Source of the DNA: Photobacterium atrarenae
GTDB taxonomy: Bacteria; Pseudomonadota; Gammaproteobacteria; Enterobacterales; Vibrionaceae
NCBI RefSeq assembly: GCF_024380015.1
Contig: NZ_CP101509.1
Location: forward strand, 310,001-374,000
Direction: 5' to 3'
Length of the DNA stretch: 64,000 nt
Position numbers and translations under genes: made by a program. The notes under the pieces were generated by a model. It was not told where the DNA came from, made no database searches, and saw nothing but the letters and a program-made list of their open reading frames with translations. Of the stretch, positions 44,426 to 52,998 are shown piece by piece; position 1 is the stretch's first letter, and each line of letters opens with the position of its first letter.

Positions 44426-45436
44426 ATGTCAATGACTGAACTGAAAACCCCATACCTGGTTTTTCTGGGTGATGCGCAAGATCTGCTGATGGCCAAAGTG
44501 GCGAAAGGTGTTGCCCACTGGCGCCCGGAAAAATGCCTGGCCCAATACCGCCTGGAAGGCGCCAAGGCCGATCTTGGCCTGCCGGAAATGCCGATCAAAC
44601 AAGCGGCCGAAGCCGGTGCCAAAACCCTGATCCTCGGCCTGGCACCGATGGGCGGCACCTTGCCACAAAGCTGGATCCCGCTGCTAATTGAAGCGATGGA
44701 GTCCGGCATGGATATTGCCAGCGGCCTGCACATTCGCCTCAACGATATCGAAGATCTGGTCGCGGTTGCCCGGCGCACCGGCCAGCGCCTGATCGATGTT
44801 CGCCACCCGGAGCTGTCACTGGTCTGCGGCAGCGGTAAACCCCGTAGCGGCAAGCGCCTGCTGACGGTCGGCAGTGACTGCTGCGTCGGAAAAATGTTTA
44901 CCGCCCTAGCGATTCATCAGGAAATGGCCGCACGCAACATCAAGGCGACCTTCCGTGCCACCGGCCAGACCGGGATCCTGATTGAAGGCTCCGGGGTGCC
45001 GATCGATGCCGTGGTTTCCGACTTTACCTCCGGCATGATTGAGCAACTCAGCCCGGCCAACGAAGCCGATCACTGGGACATCATTGAAGGCCAGGGCTCG
45101 GTGCTGCACCCTGCCTACGCCGGCGTCAGCTTAGGCTTGCTGCACGGCGCCCAGGCCGATGTCATCATCCTGTGCCATGAAGAAGGCCGGGTTCAGATGG
45201 ATGAAATGGAAGGCTTTGAGGTCCCGGACTTCGACACCCTGATTGAAACCAACCTGCACCTGGGTCGGGTCACCAACCCGAATATTCGCCTTGGCGGCAT
45301 CGCACTGAACACTTCGTCGCTGTCGGAAGAAGACGCGATGAAAGCCATTGCCCGCTACCAGGAAAAATACGGTGTGCCGGTGGTCGATCCGGTGCGTACC
45401 GGCGTCGCTGCGATTGTTGACGGACTGGAGAGCTAA
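44426..45436 (+). CDS. dgcN: DgcN family N-acetyltransferase (DUF1611)
   Basis: A 336-residue DUF1611 protein. It contains a P-loop-like motif LLTVGSDCCVGKMFTALAI, TFRATGQTGILIEGSGVPID and the conserved IEGQGSVLHPAYAGVSLGLLHG. In the described marine pathway DgcN N-acetylates D-glutamate, and DgcA then racemises the product toward L-glutamate. The start at 44426 has AAAGAGGACAACGCC upstream; longer frames overlap the ATPase gene. It is followed by dgcA after 2 bases, so the two are coupled. Confidence 0.9.
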   Translation: MSMTELKTPYLVFLGDAQDLLMAKVAKGVAHWRPEKCLAQYRLEGAKADLGLPEMPIKQAAEAGAKTLILGLAPMGGTLPQSWIPLLIEAMESGMDIASGLHIRLNDIEDLVAVARRTGQRLIDVRHPELSLVCGSGKPRSGKRLLTVGSDCCVGKMFTALAIHQEMAARNIKATFRATGQTGILIEGSGVPIDAVVSDFTSGMIEQLSPANEADHWDIIEGQGSVLHPAYAGVSLGLLHGAQADVIILCHEEGRVQMDEMEGFEVPDFDTLIETNLHLGRVTNPNIRLGGIALNTSSLSEEDAMKAIARYQEKYGVPVVDPVRTGVAAIVDGLES

Positions 45437-45438
45437 TC

Positions 45439-46422
45439 ATGCGCAAGATGACAATCACGGTCGAGCAATGGCCGCTGAAACAGCCGTTCGTGATCTCCCG
45501 GATGGATCCCATGCTGCACGGTGAAGTGGTGGTGGTGGAAATCGAACAGGATGGCCTCATCGGCCGCGGCGAATGTGAACGCAGCGATGTGTTTGAGCCG
45601 GATTATCCGCCGGTCCTGCCGGTGATTGAAGCGGCCCGTGATGCGGTGGAGCAAGGCGCCAGCCGGGAAGAGTTGCTGGCGATCATGCCGGCAGGCTGTG
45701 CCCGCAATGCCGTCGACTGCGCCCTGTTTGAACTCGAAGCCAAGCAACAAGGCCGCACTGGCTGGCAACTGGCCGGCTTCGATCAAGCGCCGCAGCCAGT
45801 CACCACCGTCTTTACTCTGTCGCTGGATACGCCGTCCAATATGGCAACGATGGCAGCCAAAAACAAAGATCGCCCGCTGCTCAAGCTCAAGCTTGGCCGG
45901 GAAGGCGACATCGAGCGTGTCGCCGCGGTCCGCGCCGCAGCGCCGGACACCCGCCTGGTGATTGATGCCAACACCGGCTGGAGCCTGGAACAGCTCAAAG
46001 ATTACCTGCCGAAACTGGCCGAGCTGGGGGTCGAAATGGTCGAGCAGCCGCTGCCGCCGGGCCAGGATCATCTGCTGGAAGGCATCGATCCGATCATTCC
46101 GATCGCCGCCGATGAATCCTGTATCGATCGCAGCTCGCTACCAGAATTGGTCGGGCGCTACCAAATCGTCAACATCAAGCTGGATAAAACCGGTGGGATG
46201 ACCGAAGCGCTGGCTTTGTTGCAAGAAGCCAAAGCACAGGGGTTCGAGATCATGGTCGGCTGCATGATTGGCACCTCGCTGGCCATGGCACCCGCCCTGC
46301 TGCTGGCACAGCAGGCCCGCTGGGTCGATATCGACGGTCCGATCCTGCTGAGCAAAGACCGCGACGGCGGGCTGGGCTATCACGGCAGTACCGTCCACCC
46401 GGCCGAAGGTTTGTGGGGCTAA
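45439..46422 (+). CDS. dgcA: DgcA family racemase/epimerase (enolase superfamily)
   Basis: A 327-residue mandelate racemase/muconate-lactonizing-type enzyme. The N-terminal capping domain is MTITVEQWPLKQPFVISRM. The barrel contains the catalytic Lys in LLKLKLGREG and metal ligands Asp in VIDANTGWS, Glu in VEQPLPPG and Asp-Glu in IAADESC, with the second catalytic Lys in VNIKLDKTGG. Homologous DgcA racemises N-acetyl-D-glutamate, while dipeptide epimerases of the same fold act on L-Ala-D/L-Glu. The close link to dgcN favours the former. A terminator follows. Confidence 0.9.
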   Translation: MRKMTITVEQWPLKQPFVISRMDPMLHGEVVVVEIEQDGLIGRGECERSDVFEPDYPPVLPVIEAARDAVEQGASREELLAIMPAGCARNAVDCALFELEAKQQGRTGWQLAGFDQAPQPVTTVFTLSLDTPSNMATMAAKNKDRPLLKLKLGREGDIERVAAVRAAAPDTRLVIDANTGWSLEQLKDYLPKLAELGVEMVEQPLPPGQDHLLEGIDPIIPIAADESCIDRSSLPELVGRYQIVNIKLDKTGGMTEALALLQEAKAQGFEIMVGCMIGTSLAMAPALLLAQQARWVDIDGPILLSKDRDGGLGYHGSTVHPAEGLWG

Positions 46423-46454
46423 GCCGCCACAACCCCTTGGCTGCGCAATAAAGA

Positions 46455-46482
46455 AGCAGGACCGGTTGGGTCCTGCTTTTTT
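46455..46482 (+). terminator. Terminator after dgcA
   Basis: AGCAGGACC-GGTTG-GGTCCTGCT followed by six T, 32 bases after the dgcA stop. Confidence 0.88.
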
Positions 46483-46735
46483 GCTTGTTCATCGGTACAA
46501 ATTTTCGCCACCAATCAGCGAACACCTGTACGCAAAAACCTTGATCTCGCCCCGCATTTATCATGGGGCGGAATCTCCAAAGATACCTCCGAATCTCTCC
46601 CGGTCAAAGCAGGATTTCATGCAGTTTGCACAATTATGCGATGTATCACAAAGTGAGTTTTATCCGCTTAACTCGGAAAAATTCGTTTGCTAAAGATACG
46701 TTGAATCTGACGCAGGGTTGCTTTAGGAGGTAATT

Positions 46736-46933
46736 GTGTCTATCAATTCTATCGACCATAACGAAATCGCAGATGTCTCCTCAAAATGGGATTTCAAAGA
46801 CGAAACCGCGACCAACGTTGCGCGCTGTAAGCGCCAGCAAGCAGAAGCTAGACGCCGAATCGAAATGCTGCGCGATATCCGCGACAGTGGCTTAACTATC
46901 GAGGAAGCGAAAGAACTGGGGCTACTTCACTAA
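46736..46933 (+). CDS. Small basic helical protein, GTG start
   Basis: A 65-residue protein. It starts with GTG at 46736, chosen because TTTAGGAGGTAATT precedes it. The first 25 residues are polar (SINSIDHNEIADVSSKWDF); residues 27-62 form a charged helix (ARCKRQQAEARRRIEMLRDI then IEEAKELGLLH). Function unknown; a compact coiled-coil or regulator-like protein is likely. A miniature element begins directly after its TAA stop codon, so its natural downstream terminator has been separated from it. Confidence 0.7.
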   Translation: MSINSIDHNEIADVSSKWDFKDETATNVARCKRQQAEARRRIEMLRDIRDSGLTIEEAKELGLLH

Positions 46934-47095
46934 TACCAATCGCAGTAAATAACTGGTCATCCTAGCTTGTTAAAATGCTCAATAACTACGTTAGAATTTT
47001 TGATTGTAGAATAACTACTTATCTAAAATTCTGCCTTGTTCTCAAACATTTTTCCTGCGCTATTTCTGATCACTTACTTACTTTGATTGGTATAA
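46931..47095. mobile_element. Miniature inverted-repeat element (159 bp) with TAA target duplication
   Basis: Element 46934-47092. Its ends are TACCAATC (46934-46941) and GATTGGTA (47085-47092), extending as an imperfect inverted repeat of about 27 bases. TAA on both sides (46931-46933 and 47093-47095) looks like a 3-bp target duplication. No ORF is inside. Elements with ACCAATC/GATTGGT ends are frequent in Vibrionaceae and Shewanella genomes. It lies exactly at the stop codon of the upstream gene. Confidence 0.75.
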
Positions 47096-47249
47096 CAGAT
47101 CAGGCTTAAACCATGGCGGCTGGCGCACTTTTCCGGAGTAGCGCGCCGGCCTGATAGAAAGCGTCTATCGCATCAATCTATTATTCCGGCTTTTCTAATC
47201 TCGGGGTAGTCGTTACAGTATTGCCAATCCTACGAAATGGAACGCAATT

Positions 47250-47687
47250 ATGAGTACACTGACTACCCGTTGCCCGCACTGCCAGGCAATGAACCGAATT
47301 CCGACCGAGCGCATCAACGACGTGGCTACTTGCGGCGCCTGTAAAGACAAGCTGCTGGATGGTAAGCCAATCGAAGGCACCACCGAGAACTTTCTGTCCC
47401 TGATCCAGGGCGACAAACCGGTTGTGGTTGATTTCTGGGCCCCGTGGTGTAACCCGTGTGTCGGTTTCGCACCGATTTTTGAAGATGTCGCAGCCGAGCG
47501 CAGCGGTGATATCCGCTTCGTGAAAATTGATACCGAAGCCCAGCAAGCGCTGGCGGCACAGTACCGCATTCGCAGCATTCCGACCATTATGGTGTTCAAA
47601 AACGGCCAGATGGTCGATACCATCAACGGCGCACTACCAAAGGGTCAGTTCGAACAGTGGCTGAACCAGGCATTGACCAAGGCATAA
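47250..47687 (+). CDS. trxC: Thioredoxin 2 (TrxC), unusual WCNPC active site
   Basis: A 145-residue thioredoxin. N-terminal zinc-binding Cys pairs are C8/C11 (CPHC) and C28/C31 (CGAC), the mark of TrxC. The thioredoxin domain follows with VVVDFWAPW-CNPC and the cis-Pro loop RIRSIPTIMVF. The active site reads WCNPC where WCGPC is nearly universal, so Asn68 replaces Gly between the redox Cys. All other features are normal. It has its own promoter region after the miniature element and a strong terminator. Confidence 0.93.
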   Translation: MSTLTTRCPHCQAMNRIPTERINDVATCGACKDKLLDGKPIEGTTENFLSLIQGDKPVVVDFWAPWCNPCVGFAPIFEDVAAERSGDIRFVKIDTEAQQALAAQYRIRSIPTIMVFKNGQMVDTINGALPKGQFEQWLNQALTKA

Positions 47688-47740
47688 ATTGCTGTTGTCA
47701 CCCTGTTCCCCCTTTTGCCTGATTCAGCCCATCCCATCCA

Positions 47741-47766
47741 CGCCCTGCAAACCGCAGGGCGTTTTT
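47741..47766 (+). terminator. Terminator after trxC
   Basis: CGCCCTGC-AAACC-GCAGGGCG followed by TTTTT. Confidence 0.88.
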
Positions 47767-47983
47767 AACGGTTCAGCCCAGAGCGCCTCTGCCCGGCTTA
47801 CCGCAGATCTTGCCTGACCAGCCTGCCAACTCAGCGCGTTTTCAGCCAGGACATCCTTGACGCTTTTCAGGGCATCGGCGTTTCATTGTTGAGAAGCACC
47901 TCCAATGATAGTTGCGCTTTTAAGCCGCTGAGTCTTATATACTTCATAGTATTCGCTCGCGTGCTTCACAGGTCTCCTTGTCT

Positions 47984-48835
47984 ATGAAAATCAGCCTCAA
48001 CAACTTGTCATCTACTGTGTTCCTGTCTGTCTTGCTCACCGGGTGTAGCAGTACCTCAACTTTCTTTTCCGGCAGCAGCGAATACAGTTTCCGGGATTCG
48101 GCAGAAAGTTTTATTCAAATGAATGACACCCGCAGCAGCGGCGCCGAAGTAGATAAAGGGCTGTTCTATCCCAAGAGCGCGTTCTCCTTTACCTATCGCT
48201 ATTGCGCCAACAGTCCCGACATGGCGCGACAGGACATGACGGAGTTTCACCAGCTGGCTAAGCGAGTCTGTGATGCCAACCACGGCCAAATCATCCACCA
48301 GGACACCGGGAGCTGGTGTGTGAATTATCCGGACACGGCCAATGAGCAACCGGTGTTCTACGCCCGGATCTCCAGCACCGAGCTGTGGGCTGATCTCTGT
48401 CTGGACGGACCGTTTGTCACCCTGAAAGTCATTGAAAACACCGAGGCCAGTCCGGATGAGTGGTACCAGGCAGCCAAAGTCCTTGGCTACCAGCCCTACT
48501 CCCAGTACCGTATGCTGCTCCCGGCACCGGAAGTCGGTCAGTTACACCAGCCGGAAAAAGAGCCCGTCGCGACCGAATTCTGGAACGAGGAAAGCCAGTA
48601 TATCTATACCAATGTTGGATCAGTGGTGTGTTTGTATAACCGCCCGGCAGGGGAAAGCGTCGGCTATACCTATCAGGGAACCGTCCACAGCGTCGATAAC
48701 GGCCTGGTCAAAGTGGCCGCCACCGCCAAACTCAAAGGCGACATTCGCACCGCCCCGACACTCGAGCCGGTGGAATGGCACCACCCGATGGCGTATATCA
48801 CCGCCGCCGCCAACGCCTGGTTTGTTTGTGGTTAA
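47984..48835 (+). CDS. Hypothetical lipoprotein
   Basis: A 283-residue lipoprotein, with a signal ending in lipobox LLTGC then SSTSTFFSGSSEY. The mature region is beta-rich (GLFYPKSAFSFTYRYCANS, WCVNYPDTANEQPVFYARI) with several Cys. No known domain is recognised. The start at 47984 is used; a TTG two codons earlier is an alternative. It is convergent with the Sel1 gene, 22 bases away. The C-terminal sequence SVVCLYNRPAGESVGYTYQGT suggests a small SH3-like barrel, but this is only a visual impression. Confidence 0.75.
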   Translation: MKISLNNLSSTVFLSVLLTGCSSTSTFFSGSSEYSFRDSAESFIQMNDTRSSGAEVDKGLFYPKSAFSFTYRYCANSPDMARQDMTEFHQLAKRVCDANHGQIIHQDTGSWCVNYPDTANEQPVFYARISSTELWADLCLDGPFVTLKVIENTEASPDEWYQAAKVLGYQPYSQYRMLLPAPEVGQLHQPEKEPVATEFWNEESQYIYTNVGSVVCLYNRPAGESVGYTYQGTVHSVDNGLVKVAATAKLKGDIRTAPTLEPVEWHHPMAYITAAANAWFVCG

Positions 48836-48857
48836 GTACAAAAGGAGTTTTTATCGG

Positions 48858-49466
48858 CTAGCAACGACGATCAATTTGACACGCAACTTTTTGGCTTTCT
48901 TCTCTGGCAAGCGCTACATCCAGTTTGTATTTCGGCAGTTTTTCAAGGAATAATTTTGCCGAATACTCGCCATTCTTTAATGCTTGACTGAGCCAGTAGA
49001 AGGCCAAGTAATCATGCTTCGGAATAGAACACTCACCATCCAGAAAACACATGCCCAAATATAACTGACTTGTAGATAAACCTTCCACCGCAGCGTGATT
49101 CAGCAGCTGAAAGCCCTTTTGTACGTTACCGCTCCCACCGAGCTCAATATAAGTCAGTCCCAGTAGCTCGGTAGAAATTAATTCACCAGCATCAGAAGCG
49201 CTTTTCAAGTAAAAGATTGCATCGTTGGTATCTCGGTTTCTCAGTAGAATTTCAGCATAGCGATACTGTGCAATCGGATTGCCTTGATCAGCTAATATTT
49301 TCAGCTGGTTTATCGCTTGTGTACGAACCTTTACATCATCGGCTTCAAGCGGCAGCGACAAAATCTCAACATCATCTTTCATCGCCACTGTATGATTCAC
49401 ATAAAACAAGGCGGATAGCAGCAGGATAAATACCGAAATACTAAGCGTTTTCCTATTCAATTTCAT
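48858..49466 (-). CDS. Sel1-repeat (TPR-like) exported protein
   Basis: A 202-residue protein with an N-terminal signal or anchor segment (SISVFILLLSALFYVNHTVA). After about residue 50, repeated 36-residue helical units follow: AIAQYRYAEILLRNRDTND-type, AFQLLNHAAVEGLSTSQLYLG and LAFYWLSQALKNGEYSAKLFL. Such Sel1 repeats act in protein-protein contact at the cell envelope. The C-terminus ends ACQIDRRC with a Cys pair. Monocistronic; function not deducible. Confidence 0.8.
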   Translation of the reverse strand: MKLNRKTLSISVFILLLSALFYVNHTVAMKDDVEILSLPLEADDVKVRTQAINQLKILADQGNPIAQYRYAEILLRNRDTNDAIFYLKSASDAGELISTELLGLTYIELGGSGNVQKGFQLLNHAAVEGLSTSQLYLGMCFLDGECSIPKHDYLAFYWLSQALKNGEYSAKLFLEKLPKYKLDVALAREESQKVACQIDRRC

Positions 49467-49637
49467 ATAACTACTACCAATTACATGAGTTTAATGAAGC
49501 CAGAAACCTGCGAGTTGCATATCACACTATTTTTACTACAACCAACCAAACATACCAAGAAGCATACCGCTGATCTAATCGATCATCGATGTACTGACGT
49601 CTCATAAAAATCAAACATCTTCAGCACCCCGCAAGCC

Positions 49638-50297
49638 TTATCCCCAGTTCAGTACCTGCCAGTTTTCCCGGTCGGCATGCTGGACCAATTGCGCGCACGG
49701 GTTCACGAGGTAGGCATAATCCGCATGCAGGCACAACGGCAGGTCATTGATGGAGTCGGTGTAGAAATGGACTTCCGAATACCCCTCAGGTTGGGCCAGT
49801 AACCACTGCTCCAGACACGTCACTTTGCCTTCACGGTAGCTCGGTGTGCCCTGAATGGCTGCGGTATAGCTGTCTTCTGTCTCGACCAGGTTGATCCCAA
49901 TCGCGTGCTCAATGCCGATCCGCCGGGCGATTGCTTCAACCAGAAATGCCACCGAAGCGGAAATGATCACCATCGTGATTCCATCCTGCTTGAGTTGGCG
50001 GATCAGTGCTTCAGCCTGGGGAAACAGTTTCGGCAGAATGTGCTTATCAACACAGCGATCCACCAGCGCGGTCAGCTGCGCTTTCGACATCCCCGCCAGC
50101 GGTGCCATGGCAAACGCCAGATAGTCTTCCATCTTCATCTCGCCGTTGGCATAGCGCACCATCATCTGCCGGTCCTGCTCAAGAAAACCGGGCGTCGTGA
50201 CAATCCCCTCCTCGACCAGAAACGCATTCCACAGCATGGCGCAGTCTGCATCAAACAGGGTATCGTCCATATCAAAAACATACAGCGGTTGGGACAT
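49638..50297 (-). CDS. HAD-superfamily phosphatase (SerB-like)
   Basis: A 219-residue HAD-IB phosphatase. Motif I is YVFDMDDTLFDADC with nucleophile Asp9 and acid Asp11, motif II is VIISASVAF, motif III Lys is in YREGKVTC and motif IV is FYTDSINDLPL. Such enzymes dephosphorylate small molecules such as phosphoserine or phosphocholine. It is the last gene of the ABC/phosphatase operon, 1 base after the ATPase stop, so it likely handles the imported compound. Confidence 0.88.
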   Translation of the reverse strand: MSQPLYVFDMDDTLFDADCAMLWNAFLVEEGIVTTPGFLEQDRQMMVRYANGEMKMEDYLAFAMAPLAGMSKAQLTALVDRCVDKHILPKLFPQAEALIRQLKQDGITMVIISASVAFLVEAIARRIGIEHAIGINLVETEDSYTAAIQGTPSYREGKVTCLEQWLLAQPEGYSEVHFYTDSINDLPLCLHADYAYLVNPCAQLVQHADRENWQVLNWG

Positions 50298-50298
50298 T

Positions 50299-51318
50299 TC
50301 AGGCTCTCACAGGTTGAATTTCATTGAGGTTAAACAGCAGCTCTAGCTGACTGCCGGGGGCCAACAACCGCTCCGAGGAACGATTGAGCAAATCGACCGT
50401 CAGCTCACAGCCGCTGACCTCGACCCCGTAGCGGATCACATTGCCCAGCAGCTGATGGTGCTTAATCGTACCTTGCTGCGGCGCAGAAATATGTGAGCCA
50501 TACTGGCGTCCGGCTTCTTTGACATAAATCGACTCCGGGCGGATCGCCACTTTCCAGTCGGTTTCAATCGCAAACAGCTGACGGGCTTTGTCAGCATCGA
50601 CCAGGTTGTAATGGCCCATAAACCCGGCGACAAACTCATTGGCCGGATGGGTATAAATCGCTTCCGGCGAGCCCTGCTGGACTATCTCGCCCTGATTCAT
50701 CAGGAAAATACGATCAGACATAATCATCGCTTCTTCCTGATCATGGGTAACAAAGACCGTGGTCAGGTTAAGCTCTTTCTGAATGTCCCGGATCTGCTGG
50801 CGCAGGTGTTTGCGAATTTTAGCATCCAGCGCCGACAGCGGCTCATCGAGCAGCAAAATTCTCGGCTTGACCACCAGTGCCCGAGCCAGTGCCACACGCT
50901 GGCGCTGGCCACCGGAAAGCTCATGCGGATAGTGTTTCTCTTTGCCTTGCAGCTCGACCAGCGCAATCACCTTGGCCACGTCCTTGGCTATCGTCGCGGC
51001 CGGTACCTTCTTCATCTTCAAGCCGAACGCGATGTTCTCCGCTACCGTCATATTAGGAAACAGCGCATAGGACTGAAACACCATGCCGATTTCCCGTTGT
51101 TGCGGCACCTGATGGGTGATGTTCTCGCCATCGACCCAAATCTCACCGCCATCGACTGGATTCAATCCGGCCAGACTGCGCAGCAGCGTCGATTTACCGC
51201 AACCGCTCGGGCCGAGCAGGGTGACAAACTCCCCTTGCTCAATTTGAAACCCAATGTTTTCAAATACGGTGTTGTCACCAAATCGCTTGGTCAGTTGATT
51301 GACGGTTACGTAACTCAT
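50299..51318 (-). CDS. ABC transporter ATP-binding protein (PhnT-like)
   Basis: A 339-residue ATPase of the PotA/FbpC type. Walker A is GPSGCGKST, the signature is LSGGQRQR, Walker B is ILLLDEPLSALDA and the switch His is FVTHDQEEAM. A C-terminal TOBE domain occupies residues about 245-335 (VAIRPESIYVKEAG, HHQLLGNVIRYGVEVSG). The gene order ATPase-permease-permease-binding protein plus GntR regulator is typical of 2-aminoethylphosphonate (PhnSTUV) transporters. The ATG at 51318 overlaps the permease stop. Confidence 0.9.
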   Translation of the reverse strand: MSYVTVNQLTKRFGDNTVFENIGFQIEQGEFVTLLGPSGCGKSTLLRSLAGLNPVDGGEIWVDGENITHQVPQQREIGMVFQSYALFPNMTVAENIAFGLKMKKVPAATIAKDVAKVIALVELQGKEKHYPHELSGGQRQRVALARALVVKPRILLLDEPLSALDAKIRKHLRQQIRDIQKELNLTTVFVTHDQEEAMIMSDRIFLMNQGEIVQQGSPEAIYTHPANEFVAGFMGHYNLVDADKARQLFAIETDWKVAIRPESIYVKEAGRQYGSHISAPQQGTIKHHQLLGNVIRYGVEVSGCELTVDLLNRSSERLLAPGSQLELLFNLNEIQPVRA

Positions 51319-52103
51319 AAATTTGCCCCTCGGCTAAAACGGCTCGCCAGCCAGGTCAGGAAAAAGATGAACAGGAAGTAAGTCATCACTAATGCAGACG
51401 TGAAATGCCCGCTGGTCTGTCGCATGTTGTAGAGATAAATCTGCAATGTCTCAAACCGGGTGCCGACCAGAATATTGGCAAACACAAACTCACCCAGCAG
51501 GAAGGAAAACGACAGGAACAGCGACGCCATCAGCCCTTTTTTCAGGTTCGGCACAATAATCAGCAAGAACGCTTTGGTGGTGCTGGCACCGAGCAGATGC
51601 GCTGCATCCATCAAATCGTGCAAGTTGATCGCCTCGAAGCTGTTGGCAACCGCCCGGTACATAAACGGCAGCGCAATCGTGAAATAAGTGCCAATCAAAA
51701 TCCAAGGCGTCCCCACCACCGGCACACTGCTGTCGGCATAGATTTGCAGCAAACCGACCGACGAGACCACCGGCGGCACCGCAAACGGCAACAGGATCAG
51801 GATGTTCATCAGCTTATCGAGCTTGGGAAAATAGTAGAACACCACGAAAATGGCCGGGATGATCAGCACCACACTGAGCACCAGCGCGGCAATACAGATG
51901 AGCAACGAGCGTCCGAATGCAGCCAGAAAGCGTTCATCGGTCAGCAGTTTGCCGTACCAGTCCAACGTAAAGCCGTCCGGCAGAATCGTTGCGCCCCAGC
52001 TCGAGGACAGGGAGTACACCAAAGTGGCGATCAGCGGGATCAACATGATCCCGACAATGGTGTACACCACGGTTTTGTGAAAGGTGACATTAGCGTTTTG
52101 CAT
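51315..52103 (-). CDS. ABC transporter permease (PhnV-like)
   Basis: A 262-residue inner-membrane permease with about six spans (VVYTIVGIMLIPLIATLVYSL, PFAVPPVVSSVGLLQIYA) and an EAA loop DAAHLLGASTTKAFLLIIVPNLK. The start at 52103 has GAGGGGAACCC upstream and lies inside the preceding permease gene. It belongs to the spermidine/putrescine-phosphonate permease family. Confidence 0.88.
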   Translation of the reverse strand: MQNANVTFHKTVVYTIVGIMLIPLIATLVYSLSSSWGATILPDGFTLDWYGKLLTDERFLAAFGRSLLICIAALVLSVVLIIPAIFVVFYYFPKLDKLMNILILLPFAVPPVVSSVGLLQIYADSSVPVVGTPWILIGTYFTIALPFMYRAVANSFEAINLHDLMDAAHLLGASTTKAFLLIIVPNLKKGLMASLFLSFSFLLGEFVFANILVGTRFETLQIYLYNMRQTSGHFTSALVMTYFLFIFFLTWLASRFSRGANL

Positions 52104-52998
52104 GGGTTCCCCTCGCCGCATCACTGCGGGCAATCAGCCATTGGTTAATCAGGGTGATCAGGGCCAGCAGGGTGATCAGCAGCACCGAAATCGCAGCCGC
52201 CAGGTTCGGCTCCAGGAACAGATCCCCCGAGACCAGGCTGGCAATCCGCACGGTGATCACGTTGTAGTTGCCGGACGTCAGGGCGTAGACACTCGCATAG
52301 GCGCCCATAGCATTGGCAATCAGGATGATCAGAGTCCCGAGCAGCGCCGGCGATAACACCGGCAGCGCAATTTTCTGCCAGTATTGCCGGGTGCTGGCAC
52401 CAAGCAATGCCGCGGCGGCTTGCCAGTCGTCGCTGAGGGCATCAAAGGCCGGATACAGCAACAGCACCGCCAGCGGGATCTGGAAATAGATATAAATCGC
52501 CAGCAGCCCCCACTTGCCGTACAGGTTGAAGTCCTCGATCAGGCCATACTGTTTGAGCAACAGGGTAATGGCGCCGTTGACGCCCAGAATGATGATGAAA
52601 GCGAAAGCCAGCGGCACGCCGGAGAAGTTGCTGCTCATATTGGTAAAGGCAATCACCCCGTCGCGCAGCTTCGAATCCACCCGCCGCAACGAGGACACCA
52701 GCAGGGTGGCAATCGCCAGCCCGAAAACGCTCGACCAGCAGGCCAACCACAAGCTGTTGCTGAACCCTTGCAGCATAAAACTGGAATCTAAAATCTCCAG
52801 GTAGTTCTCAAAGGAAAACTCATCCTCGTAAATAAAGCTGTTTATCAGCACCCACACCATCGGGGCCAGCTGGAACAAATAGAAAAACAGCGCAAACGGC
52901 GCCAGCCACACGGCTGGTTTCAGCTTTTTCAGACCAAACAATCGGCCACGCTGCGCTGAAGACCCCGCGTTCTCCGGGGTCATCACTGAACTTCTCAT
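52090..52998 (-). CDS. ABC transporter permease (PhnU-like)
   Basis: A 302-residue permease. A basic N-terminus (RGRLFGLKKLKPAVW) precedes six spans (LAPFALFFYLFQLAPMVWVLI, GVPLAFAFIIILGVNGAITLL). The EAA loop is WQAAAALLGASTRQYWQKIALPV. The start overlaps the phosphatase stop by 4 bases; an ATG five codons later is an equal alternative. It pairs with the PhnV-like permease. Confidence 0.88.
   Translation of the reverse strand: MRSSVMTPENAGSSAQRGRLFGLKKLKPAVWLAPFALFFYLFQLAPMVWVLINSFIYEDEFSFENYLEILDSSFMLQGFSNSLWLACWSSVFGLAIATLLVSSLRRVDSKLRDGVIAFTNMSSNFSGVPLAFAFIIILGVNGAITLLLKQYGLIEDFNLYGKWGLLAIYIYFQIPLAVLLLYPAFDALSDDWQAAAALLGASTRQYWQKIALPVLSPALLGTLIILIANAMGAYASVYALTSGNYNVITVRIASLVSGDLFLEPNLAAAISVLLITLLALITLINQWLIARSDAARGTHAKR

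Noticed and set aside
45433..46071. Long minus-strand frame opposite dgcA
   Set aside because: It mirrors the codon pattern of dgcA, whose catalytic motifs are complete; the antisense frame is a GC-rich shadow.
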